Made by a program: the position numbers and the translations under genes. Below, piece after piece: positions 56,568-64,000 of a stretch of 64,000 bases of DNA. The notes under the pieces were generated by a model that had not been told where the DNA came from, made no database searches, and saw only the letters and a program-made list of their open reading frames with translations. Position 1 is the first letter of the stretch. Each line of letters starts with the position of its first letter. The DNA is from Bacteroidia bacterium (GTDB taxonomy: Bacteria > Bacteroidota > Bacteroidia > Flavobacteriales_D > Cryomorphaceae), in NCBI GenBank assembly GCA_030427905.1, contig JAUICL010000003.1, positions 434,001-498,000 on the forward strand. The letters are read 5' to 3'.

Positions 56568-57127
56568 GCATTCATGATTTGGCGAATCTCCGTTCTGACG
56601 TACTGAAGGGCAATATCACTTGGCAATCGTTCCACTTTCGAAGCGCCTTCAAAGATTTTCCGGGTCAACGCTATAGCCGACTCTCCATCAGGTAAATTAT
56701 CGCCCATCTGGGTGATAAATTTGATCATTTCGTCTTTGCTACGCTTGATGAGATTCCAGGACTCTTCTGAAATGTAAATCTGCTGAGAAAGGTTGTGATC
56801 AAACTCCTCACGGATAGAACGAAGCATTTCAGATTGGAGCATCTTGGCGTCCATTCCTGCGCGATGAACTCTCATCACAAGGCGATCTGGAGCAATGCGC
56901 TCGAGGTATAAGGCAAAACGTTCGGCCGCTTGAAGCTGCAATTTCAACACGGTATCTGAATGTCCAGAAACCGCAATACCCGCCTGCGTCTGAATCTGGG
57001 GACGAGGCCTGGGCCGTTTATCGCGCTCTTTAATAAAACGCGTACCCTCATGAAAAAGGTAGATCAATACTGCGCCAATGATCAAGGCCGGCATGGCCAC
57101 TTTTAAAATTTCCATTAACTGATCCAT
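56564..57127 (-). CDS. conserved membrane-anchored protein of Bacteroidota
   Basis: 187 residues. One N-terminal membrane segment (about 8-27, VAMPALIIGAVLIYLFHEG) is followed by a basic linker and a helical cytoplasmic domain with AAERFALYLERIAPDRLVMRV. I recall this domain as a Bacteroidota family of unknown function (possibly DUF7935), from memory only. It follows namZ by 13 bases, suggesting cotranscription. Confidence 0.65.
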   Translation of the reverse strand: MDQLMEILKVAMPALIIGAVLIYLFHEGTRFIKERDKRPRPRPQIQTQAGIAVSGHSDTVLKLQLQAAERFALYLERIAPDRLVMRVHRAGMDAKMLQSEMLRSIREEFDHNLSQQIYISEESWNLIKRSKDEMIKFITQMGDNLPDGESAIALTRKIFEGASKVERLPSDIALQYVRTEIRQIMNA

Positions 57128-57140
57128 GTTTCAATTTGAA

Positions 57141-58346
57141 TTAAGGGTAAATGACGTACTTCTGGCGAATAAGCTCAAACGCTCGAAGGTCATCTTCCCA
57201 CGATTTCCTAATTTCTTGCTCTGATTTCCCATCTAAAACGTCTTGACGCATGGAAGTATTGCCAGCCAATTTATCAAAGTAAAGGGTCTTAAGGAAAAAC
57301 TCGTCCTGATTTTGGGTTTCAGCATACACTCTCAAAAGCCATGAAATGTCCAGACTGTCGAGAGGTAATTCATCGCCCATTTTCTCCGCTAGATTATACC
57401 CTCTGCAATTTTCACCTTTAAACTTTGGGTTGGTCGATGCACCTTTGATGCTGCGTGGCGTAAACTCAAAGTCCCCATTTTTATTTCCCGGTTCACCAAT
57501 CAAGGTAAAGGGACGATCAGTCCCACGGCCTGCCGAAACGATCGTACCTTCAAAAAATCCCAAACTCGGGTAGAGATATATGGCCGTCATATCGGGAAGG
57601 TTTGGCGATGGCTTAATTGGTAGATCATAGCGCGAATTGTGCGTGTAGTTCAAGCATTCAACCACTTCCAAATCACAAGTCACACCTCCATCGAGCCAGC
57701 CTTCTCCATTGATCATCTGAGCGTACTCACCGATGGTAAGTCCATAAACCACGGGAACCGGATGCAATCCCACAAACGAAGATTGCTCCAAATTTAACAC
57801 AGGACCATCGGTGTAGTGTCCGTGGGGATTGGGCCGATCAAGAACGATGACCTTTACGTCGTTTTCAGCGCATGCTTCCATCACGTAGTGCATGGTGGAT
57901 AGGTATGTGTAAAAACGCACACCTACATCCTGAATATCAAAAATCATCACATCGATTCCATCCAACATTTGCTTCGATGGTTTCTTCGATTTTCCGTAAA
58001 GTGAAACGATCGGCAGCCCGGTCTTTTTATCTTTCTGATCGCTAATTTCATCACCATCAGGCACATTTCCTCGGAACCCATGCTCAGGCGCAAAAACAGA
58101 CTGGACCGAAACACCTAAACTCAAAAGGCTATCGACCAAATGGGTGTTTTCAATAAAAGACGTGTGATTTCCCACTACGCCAACTTTCGAATTTAGTAGG
58201 GTTTGTGCCAAGCTATCGATCTGGAAAATTCCAGGCAATACTGGTTTGGTCTCGGTAAATGACTCATTAAGATCGGTGGTAGTTTGTCCATGACAGGAAG
58301 TCAAGAACAAAACGGCACCCATCCATAAAACGGGTCCTATTTTCAT
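57141..58346 (-). CDS. namZ: NamZ/DUF1343 exo-beta-N-acetylmuramidase, lipoprotein
   Basis: The start is set at 58344-58346 (MKIGPVLWMGAVLFLTSC), giving a lipoprotein signal. 401 residues with the DUF1343 signatures GVVGNHTSF, FAPEHGFRG (candidate catalytic Glu), DIQDVGVRFYTYLSTM and VLDRPNPHG. NamZ releases N-acetylmuramic acid from the non-reducing end of peptidoglycan fragments for recycling. The divergent LolC-type gene starts only 29 bases away, so the two share a very short promoter region. Confidence 0.88.
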   Translation of the reverse strand: MKIGPVLWMGAVLFLTSCHGQTTTDLNESFTETKPVLPGIFQIDSLAQTLLNSKVGVVGNHTSFIENTHLVDSLLSLGVSVQSVFAPEHGFRGNVPDGDEISDQKDKKTGLPIVSLYGKSKKPSKQMLDGIDVMIFDIQDVGVRFYTYLSTMHYVMEACAENDVKVIVLDRPNPHGHYTDGPVLNLEQSSFVGLHPVPVVYGLTIGEYAQMINGEGWLDGGVTCDLEVVECLNYTHNSRYDLPIKPSPNLPDMTAIYLYPSLGFFEGTIVSAGRGTDRPFTLIGEPGNKNGDFEFTPRSIKGASTNPKFKGENCRGYNLAEKMGDELPLDSLDISWLLRVYAETQNQDEFFLKTLYFDKLAGNTSMRQDVLDGKSEQEIRKSWEDDLRAFELIRQKYVIYP

Positions 58347-58375
58347 ACATTTACGGGCAATATCAAACTGCATCA

Positions 58376-59890
58376 TTGAATACTCCGCTCTTTATAGCTA
58401 AGCGACTCATCCGCAAAGAAAAGACGAATAAAGAACTTTCAAAACCAATTGTTCGGATTGCTACGGCTGGAACGGCATTGGGGATGGCAGTTATGATTCT
58501 TGCCTGGGGCATAGTGACGGGCTTCCAAAATGAGATCAGAGAAAAAGTCTTAGGCTTCGGATCGCACATTCAAGTAGAGGCCTTTGGCAGCTCTAGCAAG
58601 CAGAAAAATCCAAAACTAGAAATCAATCAAGACTTTTACCCAGCTATCGATACGGTAGATGGAGTTAAAAGCGTGCATATATACGCCCTGAAAGAAGGTG
58701 TAATAGAGACTCCCGAGAACATTCAAGGCATTATGGCCAAGGGCGTCTCTGATGACTACGATTGGTCTTTTATCGAGAGTCATCTGGTAGAGGGAACGCT
58801 TCTTTTCGGAGAAAACCACAAAACGTATGACCTCCTTCTTTCGAAATACCTTGCTCAAAGGCTTCAGCTAAAACTCGGAGATAAAATTCCAATATACTTC
58901 CAGAATGCCCGCAATTCAATGAGTCAGCGCAATTTCAATATTGTTGGGGTATACGAGACTGGATTGAAGGAGTTGGACGAAGAATTCGTTTTCATTTCAA
59001 TCGATCCCATTCGGAAAATCAACCAATGGGGTGTTGCTGCCTATTTGACATTTGAAGGCTGTATTGGCGACAGCATTTCGCTATTAGCTACTGGGAATGG
59101 CTCCGACGGCGACCTTCGATTTAAATGGAATGTTGATAGTCTCCGCGGTCCGGGACCACACACCTTCTGCACCAACCAAGCCGATACCTTCTATTGCGTA
59201 GTTACCGATAGGCACCGCACACTTGGCGACACCGCTTTCTTCGCTATGTCTAATGCAACGAGGACGTGTCACTGCCCAGAAGAAAGTGAGTTTACCGTAT
59301 GGAATTCAGGAGGATCTTATGACCAGTACACAGGTGGGTTTGAAATCAACTTGGAGAGCTATGACGATCTCGATGGAATGAATGATTTCATTTACGAGCA
59401 CCTGAACTACAACCTGAAGACGTCGACGATCAAACAACATCTACCCGAGATTTTCAATTGGTTGGAAATGCTTGATCTCAACACCCTAATAATTATTGCC
59501 TTGATGATTTTCATCTCCATTATCAACATGACGTCAGCCCTGCTCATATTGATCATGGAACGCACCCAAATGATCGGCTTGCTTAAGGCGATGGGATCGA
59601 GTTCGTGGTTTGTTCAGAAAATCTTTCTCTACCAAGCGGGATATATCATCGGAATAGGCCTGCTCGTTGGAAATTTGCTAGGGATTGGCCTGAGTGTCCT
59701 TCAAAAAACCACGGGTTTTGTCAAACTCGACCCTGCAAACTATTACGTTTCCGAAGTACCGGTAAACCTAGATTTCAGCGCAATACTTATTCTCAACGCC
59801 ATTACGTTTTTTGTCTGTATTCTCGCCTTAACACTTCCTTCACTTGCGGTAACACGAATACAACCAGCGAAGGTGATGCGCTACGATTAA
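58376..59890 (+). CDS. LolC/E-type lipoprotein-release permease with an Ig-like insert
   Basis: 504 residues starting at TTG (MNTPLFIAKRLIRKEK is the normal family beginning). The N-terminal TM helix is at about 25-50 and three C-terminal TM helices at about 365-390, 417-442 and 468-492, with FtsX features (MTSALLILIMERTQMIGLLKAMG, LAVTRIQPAKVMRYD). The permease pairs with a LolD ATPase, not encoded here, to extract lipoproteins. In the periplasmic domain, about residues 219-314 form an insert with five Cys and Ig/PKD-like features (CIGDSISLLATGNG, FYCVVTDRHR) between INQW and DQYTGGFEINL, which look adjacent in relatives. Confidence 0.82.
   Translation: MNTPLFIAKRLIRKEKTNKELSKPIVRIATAGTALGMAVMILAWGIVTGFQNEIREKVLGFGSHIQVEAFGSSSKQKNPKLEINQDFYPAIDTVDGVKSVHIYALKEGVIETPENIQGIMAKGVSDDYDWSFIESHLVEGTLLFGENHKTYDLLLSKYLAQRLQLKLGDKIPIYFQNARNSMSQRNFNIVGVYETGLKELDEEFVFISIDPIRKINQWGVAAYLTFEGCIGDSISLLATGNGSDGDLRFKWNVDSLRGPGPHTFCTNQADTFYCVVTDRHRTLGDTAFFAMSNATRTCHCPEESEFTVWNSGGSYDQYTGGFEINLESYDDLDGMNDFIYEHLNYNLKTSTIKQHLPEIFNWLEMLDLNTLIIIALMIFISIINMTSALLILIMERTQMIGLLKAMGSSSWFVQKIFLYQAGYIIGIGLLVGNLLGIGLSVLQKTTGFVKLDPANYYVSEVPVNLDFSAILILNAITFFVCILALTLPSLAVTRIQPAKVMRYD
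59030..59317 (+). other. Ig/PKD-like insert encoded within the LolC-type permease
   Basis: About 96 residues with Cys at 229, 265, 274, 298 and 300 and a strand pattern like adhesin Ig domains of Bacteroidota. Boundaries are approximate, judged from the remembered family pattern only. Confidence 0.55.
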
Positions 59891-59897
59891 ATTAGCC

Positions 59898-59905
59898 TAC
59901 ATTTG
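59898..59905 (+). promoter_or_regulatory. -7 element upstream of cystathionine beta-synthase
   Basis: TACATTTG matches TAnnTTTG, 17 bases before the ATG. An inverted repeat TTGCAC (59903-59908) / GTGCAA (59918-59923) runs from this box to the start codon. Confidence 0.4.
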
Positions 59906-59922
59906 CACAAAAAATTAGTGCA

Positions 59923-61293
59923 ATGGCCTACCGCAAAGCCTACAATAATATCCTCGAAACGATTGGCGATACTCCGCTGATAAAGCTCAATAAAATCTCT
60001 AAAAACCTTCCTTGTACCGTGTATGCAAAGGTTGAATACTTCAACCCAGGCCACAGTGTAAAGGACCGAATGGCACTTCAGATGATTGAAGATGCCGAAA
60101 AAGAAGGCCTGCTCAAACCCGGAGGAACTATAATAGAGTGTACTTCAGGAAATACAGGAATGGGGCTTGCTCTAGCTGCCATCGTAAAAGGATACAAGCT
60201 GATCTGCACACTGAGCGATAAGCAGAGTAAGGAGAAAATGGACATCTTGCGTGCGATGGGTGCCGAAGTTTATGTGTGTCCTACCAATGTTTCGCCTGAT
60301 CATCCAGACTCTTATTACTCGGTAGCTGAACGATTGAACAAAGAGATTCCAAACTCATTTTATCCATACCAATACGACAACCTGAGCAACCGCAAGGCGC
60401 ATTACCTGACCACGGGTCCAGAAATCTGGGAACAGACCGAAGGTAAAATCACGCACTTTGTAGTAGGAGTTGGAACCGGTGGAACCATTTCTGGAGTTGG
60501 GAAATACCTAAAAGAGAAAAACCCGAATATTAAAATTTGGGGTGGAGATACGTATGGCTCAGTTTTCAAGAAGTACCATGAGACTGGTGAGTTTGATGAA
60601 AACGAAATCTACTCGTACATCACAGAAGGTATCGGTGAGGATATTATCCCCAAAAACGTAGACTTCGATATTATCGACCACTTTGAGAAGGTAACCGATA
60701 AGGACGGAGCGGTTTATACGCGTGAGCTTGCCCGAAAAGAAGGAATGCTTCTTGGATATTCTGCTGGATCGGCCTACGCCGTAATAGAGCAGATGAAGCA
60801 CGAGTTGACTGAAGATGATGTAGTAGTCGTTCTATTCCACGATCACGGTTCGCGGTACGTTGGCAAAGTCTTCAACGACGACTGGATGAGAGATCGCGGT
60901 TTCTTGAATGATCGGAACAAATCGGCCATCGACCTAGTAAACAAGCATATCGATAAGCCACTTGTCACCATTGGGACAGAAGAGCTTCTCTCCCACGCTA
61001 TCGACAAATTGAAGAAGTTTGACATATCTCAAATACCCGTAGTCCAAAACGGAAAATTTGTTGGTTCGATTGATGAGCGTCGGATTTTTGAAACCTTGGC
61101 AGAAGGCAAAGCGATAGACCAAATGAAAGTTGGCGATTTGATGGGAGAACCCTTCCCGGTAATCAGTAGCGATGAAGACCTTAAAGATGTGATCAAGATG
61201 GTCGACAAAAACGTCCCTGCGGTAATTGTGGAAATCAGCCCTGAAAAGTACCACATCATTACGCGTCACGATCTGATCGCAGCCTTGCACTAA
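59923..61293 (+). CDS. cystathionine beta-synthase with CBS domain pair
   Basis: 456 residues. The PLP-dependent domain has GHSVKDRMALQMI (Schiff-base Lys), the substrate loop TSGNTGMGLAL and the GTGGTISGVGKYL phosphate loop. Residues about 335-456 are two CBS motifs (IDKLKKFDISQIPVVQNGKFVGSI and later). The N-terminal heme domain of animal enzymes is absent. It condenses serine (or O-acetylserine) and homocysteine, or makes H2S. The next gene starts 3 bases after the stop. Confidence 0.9.
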   Translation: MAYRKAYNNILETIGDTPLIKLNKISKNLPCTVYAKVEYFNPGHSVKDRMALQMIEDAEKEGLLKPGGTIIECTSGNTGMGLALAAIVKGYKLICTLSDKQSKEKMDILRAMGAEVYVCPTNVSPDHPDSYYSVAERLNKEIPNSFYPYQYDNLSNRKAHYLTTGPEIWEQTEGKITHFVVGVGTGGTISGVGKYLKEKNPNIKIWGGDTYGSVFKKYHETGEFDENEIYSYITEGIGEDIIPKNVDFDIIDHFEKVTDKDGAVYTRELARKEGMLLGYSAGSAYAVIEQMKHELTEDDVVVVLFHDHGSRYVGKVFNDDWMRDRGFLNDRNKSAIDLVNKHIDKPLVTIGTEELLSHAIDKLKKFDISQIPVVQNGKFVGSIDERRIFETLAEGKAIDQMKVGDLMGEPFPVISSDEDLKDVIKMVDKNVPAVIVEISPEKYHIITRHDLIAALH

Positions 61294-61296
61294 GAC

Positions 61297-62112
61297 ATGA
61301 GCGGGCGGATACATATTGGAAATGATCGCCCTCCGTTTTTGAGACCGAACCGAGTAGTTTCGCTAGTTCCATCTTTGACCGAACTTTTGTTTGATCTCGA
61401 AAGTGGCGATACCCTTGTGGGACGCACCAAGTTTTGTGTCCATCCCAAACCTGATCTTGAGCGTATTTCAGTCATCGGTGGAACCAAGAATCCCCGATTG
61501 GAGAAAATCCTTAGGCTCAAACCAGATTTAGTACTGGCTAATAAGGAAGAGAATCGCGAAGAAGATATATCGACCTTGGTAGATGGCGGCTGCCAGGTGT
61601 GGGTAACCGATGTAGACCATATTCAAGAGAATATTCAATTGGCTCAAGCTTTAGGCGATTTGCTCGAAAAAGAAGCACCAGCTCTTCGCATTGCCGAATC
61701 ATTTCGCACTTCCATAGCATCTATCCGGGAGCTTGTGCCCATCGAAGAAGAAATTCGGGTGCTCTATTTGATATGGAAAGGGCCGTACATGGCTGCAGGC
61801 TCTGACACCTACATCAATAGCGTGCTAAGCCATTGTGGTCTAATCAATGTCACTGCCGATCTTGGCGACGCAGGGCTCCGGTATCCCGAGATAACAGCTG
61901 AAATGATACCCGATCTAGACATTGATGTCGTTCTGCTCTCATCCGAACCATTTCCGTTCAAAGCCAAACATCAGAGTGAAATCTACGCAACCTTTGGAAA
62001 GTCATCTGTCATTGTAGATGGAGAAGCGTTTTCTTGGTATGGTTCGCGATTGTTGAAGACAATTCCGTTCATCCAAGACACGGTTCAAAATATCAAGGAA
62101 ATAGCCCGTTAG
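61297..62112 (+). CDS. helical-backbone metal receptor (BtuF-like), no signal peptide
   Basis: 271 residues of the periplasmic binding protein type III fold: RVVSLVPSLTELLFDL, GGTKNPRLEKILRLKPDLVLANKEEN, and PDLDIDVVLLSSEPFPFKAKH. Relatives bind cobalamin or iron chelates. The N-terminus MSGRIHIGNDRPPFLRPNRVV is not a signal peptide and no ABC permease is encoded nearby, so it is probably cytoplasmic. The 3-base spacing to the CBS gene suggests cotranscription. Role unknown. Confidence 0.8.
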   Translation: MSGRIHIGNDRPPFLRPNRVVSLVPSLTELLFDLESGDTLVGRTKFCVHPKPDLERISVIGGTKNPRLEKILRLKPDLVLANKEENREEDISTLVDGGCQVWVTDVDHIQENIQLAQALGDLLEKEAPALRIAESFRTSIASIRELVPIEEEIRVLYLIWKGPYMAAGSDTYINSVLSHCGLINVTADLGDAGLRYPEITAEMIPDLDIDVVLLSSEPFPFKAKHQSEIYATFGKSSVIVDGEAFSWYGSRLLKTIPFIQDTVQNIKEIAR

Positions 62113-62123
62113 TACAAGGAGTA

Positions 62124-62153
62124 TTTGGGTCATTCTTTAAAAATGTAGCTTTA
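62124..62153 (+). promoter_or_regulatory. candidate promoter of the patatin gene
   Basis: TTTG (62124-62127), 18 bases, TAGCTTTA (62146-62153), one base from consensus. The leader would be about 15 bases. Confidence 0.45.
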
Positions 62154-62170
62154 CAGCAGAATACTGGTTG

Positions 62171-64000
62171 ATGAAATTTTTCTCAAGTAGACTCTTACTT
62201 ACTACGCTGATTCTGGCCCTACCTATTACAGGTTTTGGCCAAAAAGTAGGATTGGTATTGAGTGGGGGGGGCGCTTCAGGAATTTCTCATATTGGAGTGA
62301 TCAAAGCTCTTGAAGAAAACGATGTGCCCATTGACTATATCACTGGTACATCGATGGGCGCTTTGATCGGCGCACTCTACGCATCGGGGTATACTGTTGA
62401 TGAGATGATCGCTTTCGCAAAAAGTGAAGCATTTCAACTTGCCGTAACGGGCGATTTACCAGAGAGTGACATGTACTATTATTCACGTGATCTGGAAGAT
62501 GCATCGTTGATCAAATTGGACATCTCACCCGATAAACCCATTCAAAAATGGCTTCCGACTAATGTGGTTACGCCAAACTTGATGGAATACTTGCTGATCG
62601 AAAAATTTGCGCCGCCATGTGCTGCAGCGCACAATAACTTCGACGAATTGATGATCCCTTTCAGATGTGTTGCATCTGATATTGTAAACAAGGAGCAAGT
62701 GATCTTTGAAGGGGGAAATCTCGCGCTTGCTTTGAGAGCTTCCAGCACATACCCCTTCTACTACAAACCTATTACCATCGATAGCACCATGCTTTTTGAC
62801 GGCGGTTTGTACAATAACTTCCCTGCCGATATTATGGTAGATACCTTCCATCCTGATGTCATCATTGGAAGCAATGTAGCCGATGAGATGACCATTCCAG
62901 AAGAAGATGACCTTCTATCGCAGGTTCGAAGCATGATCACGACACAAAGTGAATTCGAGATAAACGGAGCAACTGGGTTTATCATAAAGCCAGAGTCGGA
63001 AATTGGAACATTTGATTTTTCCAATATAGATGCGGAAGTGTACCGCGGATATCAGGAAACGATCGAGCAGATTTTGGATATAAGAGCTGCAGTAGATAAT
63101 AGAAGAGATTCGGTAGCTCTCAAAACCATGCGATCAAATTTTAGAGCTCAGTTTCCAGCTGATGAGATTGAAAAAGTAGACGTAACCGGGGATTTAACTG
63201 TAAAACAGAAGAACTATGTTCTTTCGACGTTCGGAAAATCGAAGAAAGATTCGATCTATAATTTTGAGTCGTTCAGGCCGCAGTTTTTGCGAATAGCACA
63301 AGATGGAAAAATCAAGTACGCGCAACCCATAGTTGATTACGACACATCGAGCTCCACTTATTCTGTCAATTTGAATACGCGTAGAGAAAAAGATATATCC
63401 CTTTATTTCGGTGGGAATTTCTCATCTCGCCCGGTAAATATTGGGTACGTTGGTGCAAAGTACAATCTGTTTGGCCGGAGCTCCACAACCCTTTTCGCCA
63501 ATAGCTATTTTGGTAAATTTTACGGGAGTGTTTTGGTCCAGGGTCAGATAGATTTCGGATCTAAAAAGCGCATTAGTATTACCCCGCAAATGGTCTTTAA
63601 CCGATGGGATTATTTCGAAAGTTTTGCCACCTTCTTTGAGTTATCCCGTCCTTCATACATCATCAAAAACGAACGCTACGGAGGGGTTAATATAAACTCA
63701 TCTTGGGGCAATAGCACCATCGTACATGCGGATTTTAGGTATGGTGAGACTGAAGATCGCTACTACCAAAACGACAATTTTACGGCCGAAGACACCGCTG
63801 ATGTCACCACCTTTGAACTCTTGACAGCAGCGATAGGTATAGACAGAAATAGTCTAAACCGAAAACAGTACGCATCACATGGAAGTCGATTTCAAGCTTC
63901 AATTCGTGGTGTAAACGGATACGAGAATACCGATTATGGCAGTACTTCGAGCACTGCTGATGAGTTTAATAAGCGCCATTATTGGGTCGAAGCTAGTTTG
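62171..64000 (+). CDS. patatin-like phospholipase with POTRA and barrel domains, partial at 3' end
   Basis: Open from the ATG at 62171 to the window end (610 codons, no stop), so the gene is cut by the window edge. Signal peptide MKFFSSRLLLTTLILALPITGFGQ. The patatin domain has the oxyanion loop SGGGASGISH, the nucleophile GTSMG (Ser 61) and the catalytic DGG (Asp 210). A POTRA-like segment follows (about 325-395, IEKVDVTGDLTVKQKNYVL), then barrel-type strands to the end. This is the PlpD-like type V secretion layout. It hydrolyses phospholipids and is probably outer membrane anchored. It starts a new transcription unit. Confidence 0.88.
   Translation, partial: MKFFSSRLLLTTLILALPITGFGQKVGLVLSGGGASGISHIGVIKALEENDVPIDYITGTSMGALIGALYASGYTVDEMIAFAKSEAFQLAVTGDLPESDMYYYSRDLEDASLIKLDISPDKPIQKWLPTNVVTPNLMEYLLIEKFAPPCAAAHNNFDELMIPFRCVASDIVNKEQVIFEGGNLALALRASSTYPFYYKPITIDSTMLFDGGLYNNFPADIMVDTFHPDVIIGSNVADEMTIPEEDDLLSQVRSMITTQSEFEINGATGFIIKPESEIGTFDFSNIDAEVYRGYQETIEQILDIRAAVDNRRDSVALKTMRSNFRAQFPADEIEKVDVTGDLTVKQKNYVLSTFGKSKKDSIYNFESFRPQFLRIAQDGKIKYAQPIVDYDTSSSTYSVNLNTRREKDISLYFGGNFSSRPVNIGYVGAKYNLFGRSSTTLFANSYFGKFYGSVLVQGQIDFGSKKRISITPQMVFNRWDYFESFATFFELSRPSYIIKNERYGGVNINSSWGNSTIVHADFRYGETEDRYYQNDNFTAEDTADVTTFELLTAAIGIDRNSLNRKQYASHGSRFQASIRGVNGYENTDYGSTSSTADEFNKRHYWVEASL

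Overview
The window reads as chromosomal DNA of a member of the Bacteroidota, most likely a marine-type flavobacterium related to Cryomorphaceae. The evidence is three secreted proteins with type IX secretion sorting domains, families typical of the phylum (DUF6089, DUF2911, head-GIN/DUF2807, NamZ/DUF1343), SPOR and TSP3 modules, and promoter elements of the Bacteroidota TTTG-N17-20-TAnnTTTG type. Coding density is very high. No gap without a gene exceeds about 155 bases, and I saw no rRNA, tRNA, CRISPR array, insertion sequence or prophage.

Layout. 1-19,000 is mostly housekeeping on the minus strand. A barrel/TSP3/SPOR outer membrane protein (plus strand) is followed by ComEC, a T9SS-secreted repeat protein, GAPDH and a MoxR ATPase. 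Next come a SurA-like chaperone, a divergent chaperone-like lipoprotein and a double-parvulin isomerase, which with GuaB form a likely envelope-folding operon. A gliding-type (CHU_C) secreted protein, a paired M16 peptidase and a nitronate-monooxygenase-like flavoprotein complete this part. A DUF6089 barrel protein (plus strand) closes it.

20,071-42,394 is one minus-strand polysaccharide operon of 21 tightly packed genes. Nearly all junctions overlap or lie within 12 bases. It opens with a Wzc-type tyrosine autokinase with a Tyr/Gly tail. It contains ten probable glycosyltransferases, a Wzy-like polymerase, UDP-GlcNAc 2-epimerase, two NAD-dependent epimerases, an asparagine-synthase-like amidotransferase, a WcaF-type acetyltransferase and an SGNH esterase. 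A coupled four-gene module (PfkB kinase, GmhA-like isomerase, SDR, cytidylyltransferase-like enzyme) looks like a route to an activated heptose-like sugar. No Wza exporter, Wzx flippase or initiating phosphoglycosyltransferase is present, so those must lie elsewhere.

42,468-64,000 is mixed. MazG is divergent from a PagL-like lipid A deacylase and a head-GIN lipoprotein. A small Cys-motif membrane protein converges on ApbE. There follow a CPBP protease, a lipoprotein, DUF2911, a 25-residue helical-repeat protein and a 2,4-dienoyl-CoA-reductase-type SDR. A 1396-residue T9SS M43 metalloprotease with Cys-rich tandem repeats comes next, then a DUF819 transporter and a histone-deacetylase-family enzyme. 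NamZ muramidase lies divergent from a LolC-type permease that carries an unusual Ig-like insert. Cystathionine beta-synthase, a metal-receptor-like protein and a patatin/POTRA/barrel protein that runs off the window end finish the region.

The most unusual points are the Ig-like insert in the lipoprotein-release permease, the heptose-like sugar module, the exact 25-residue repeat protein, and a palindrome shared by the divergent mazG and pagL-like promoters.
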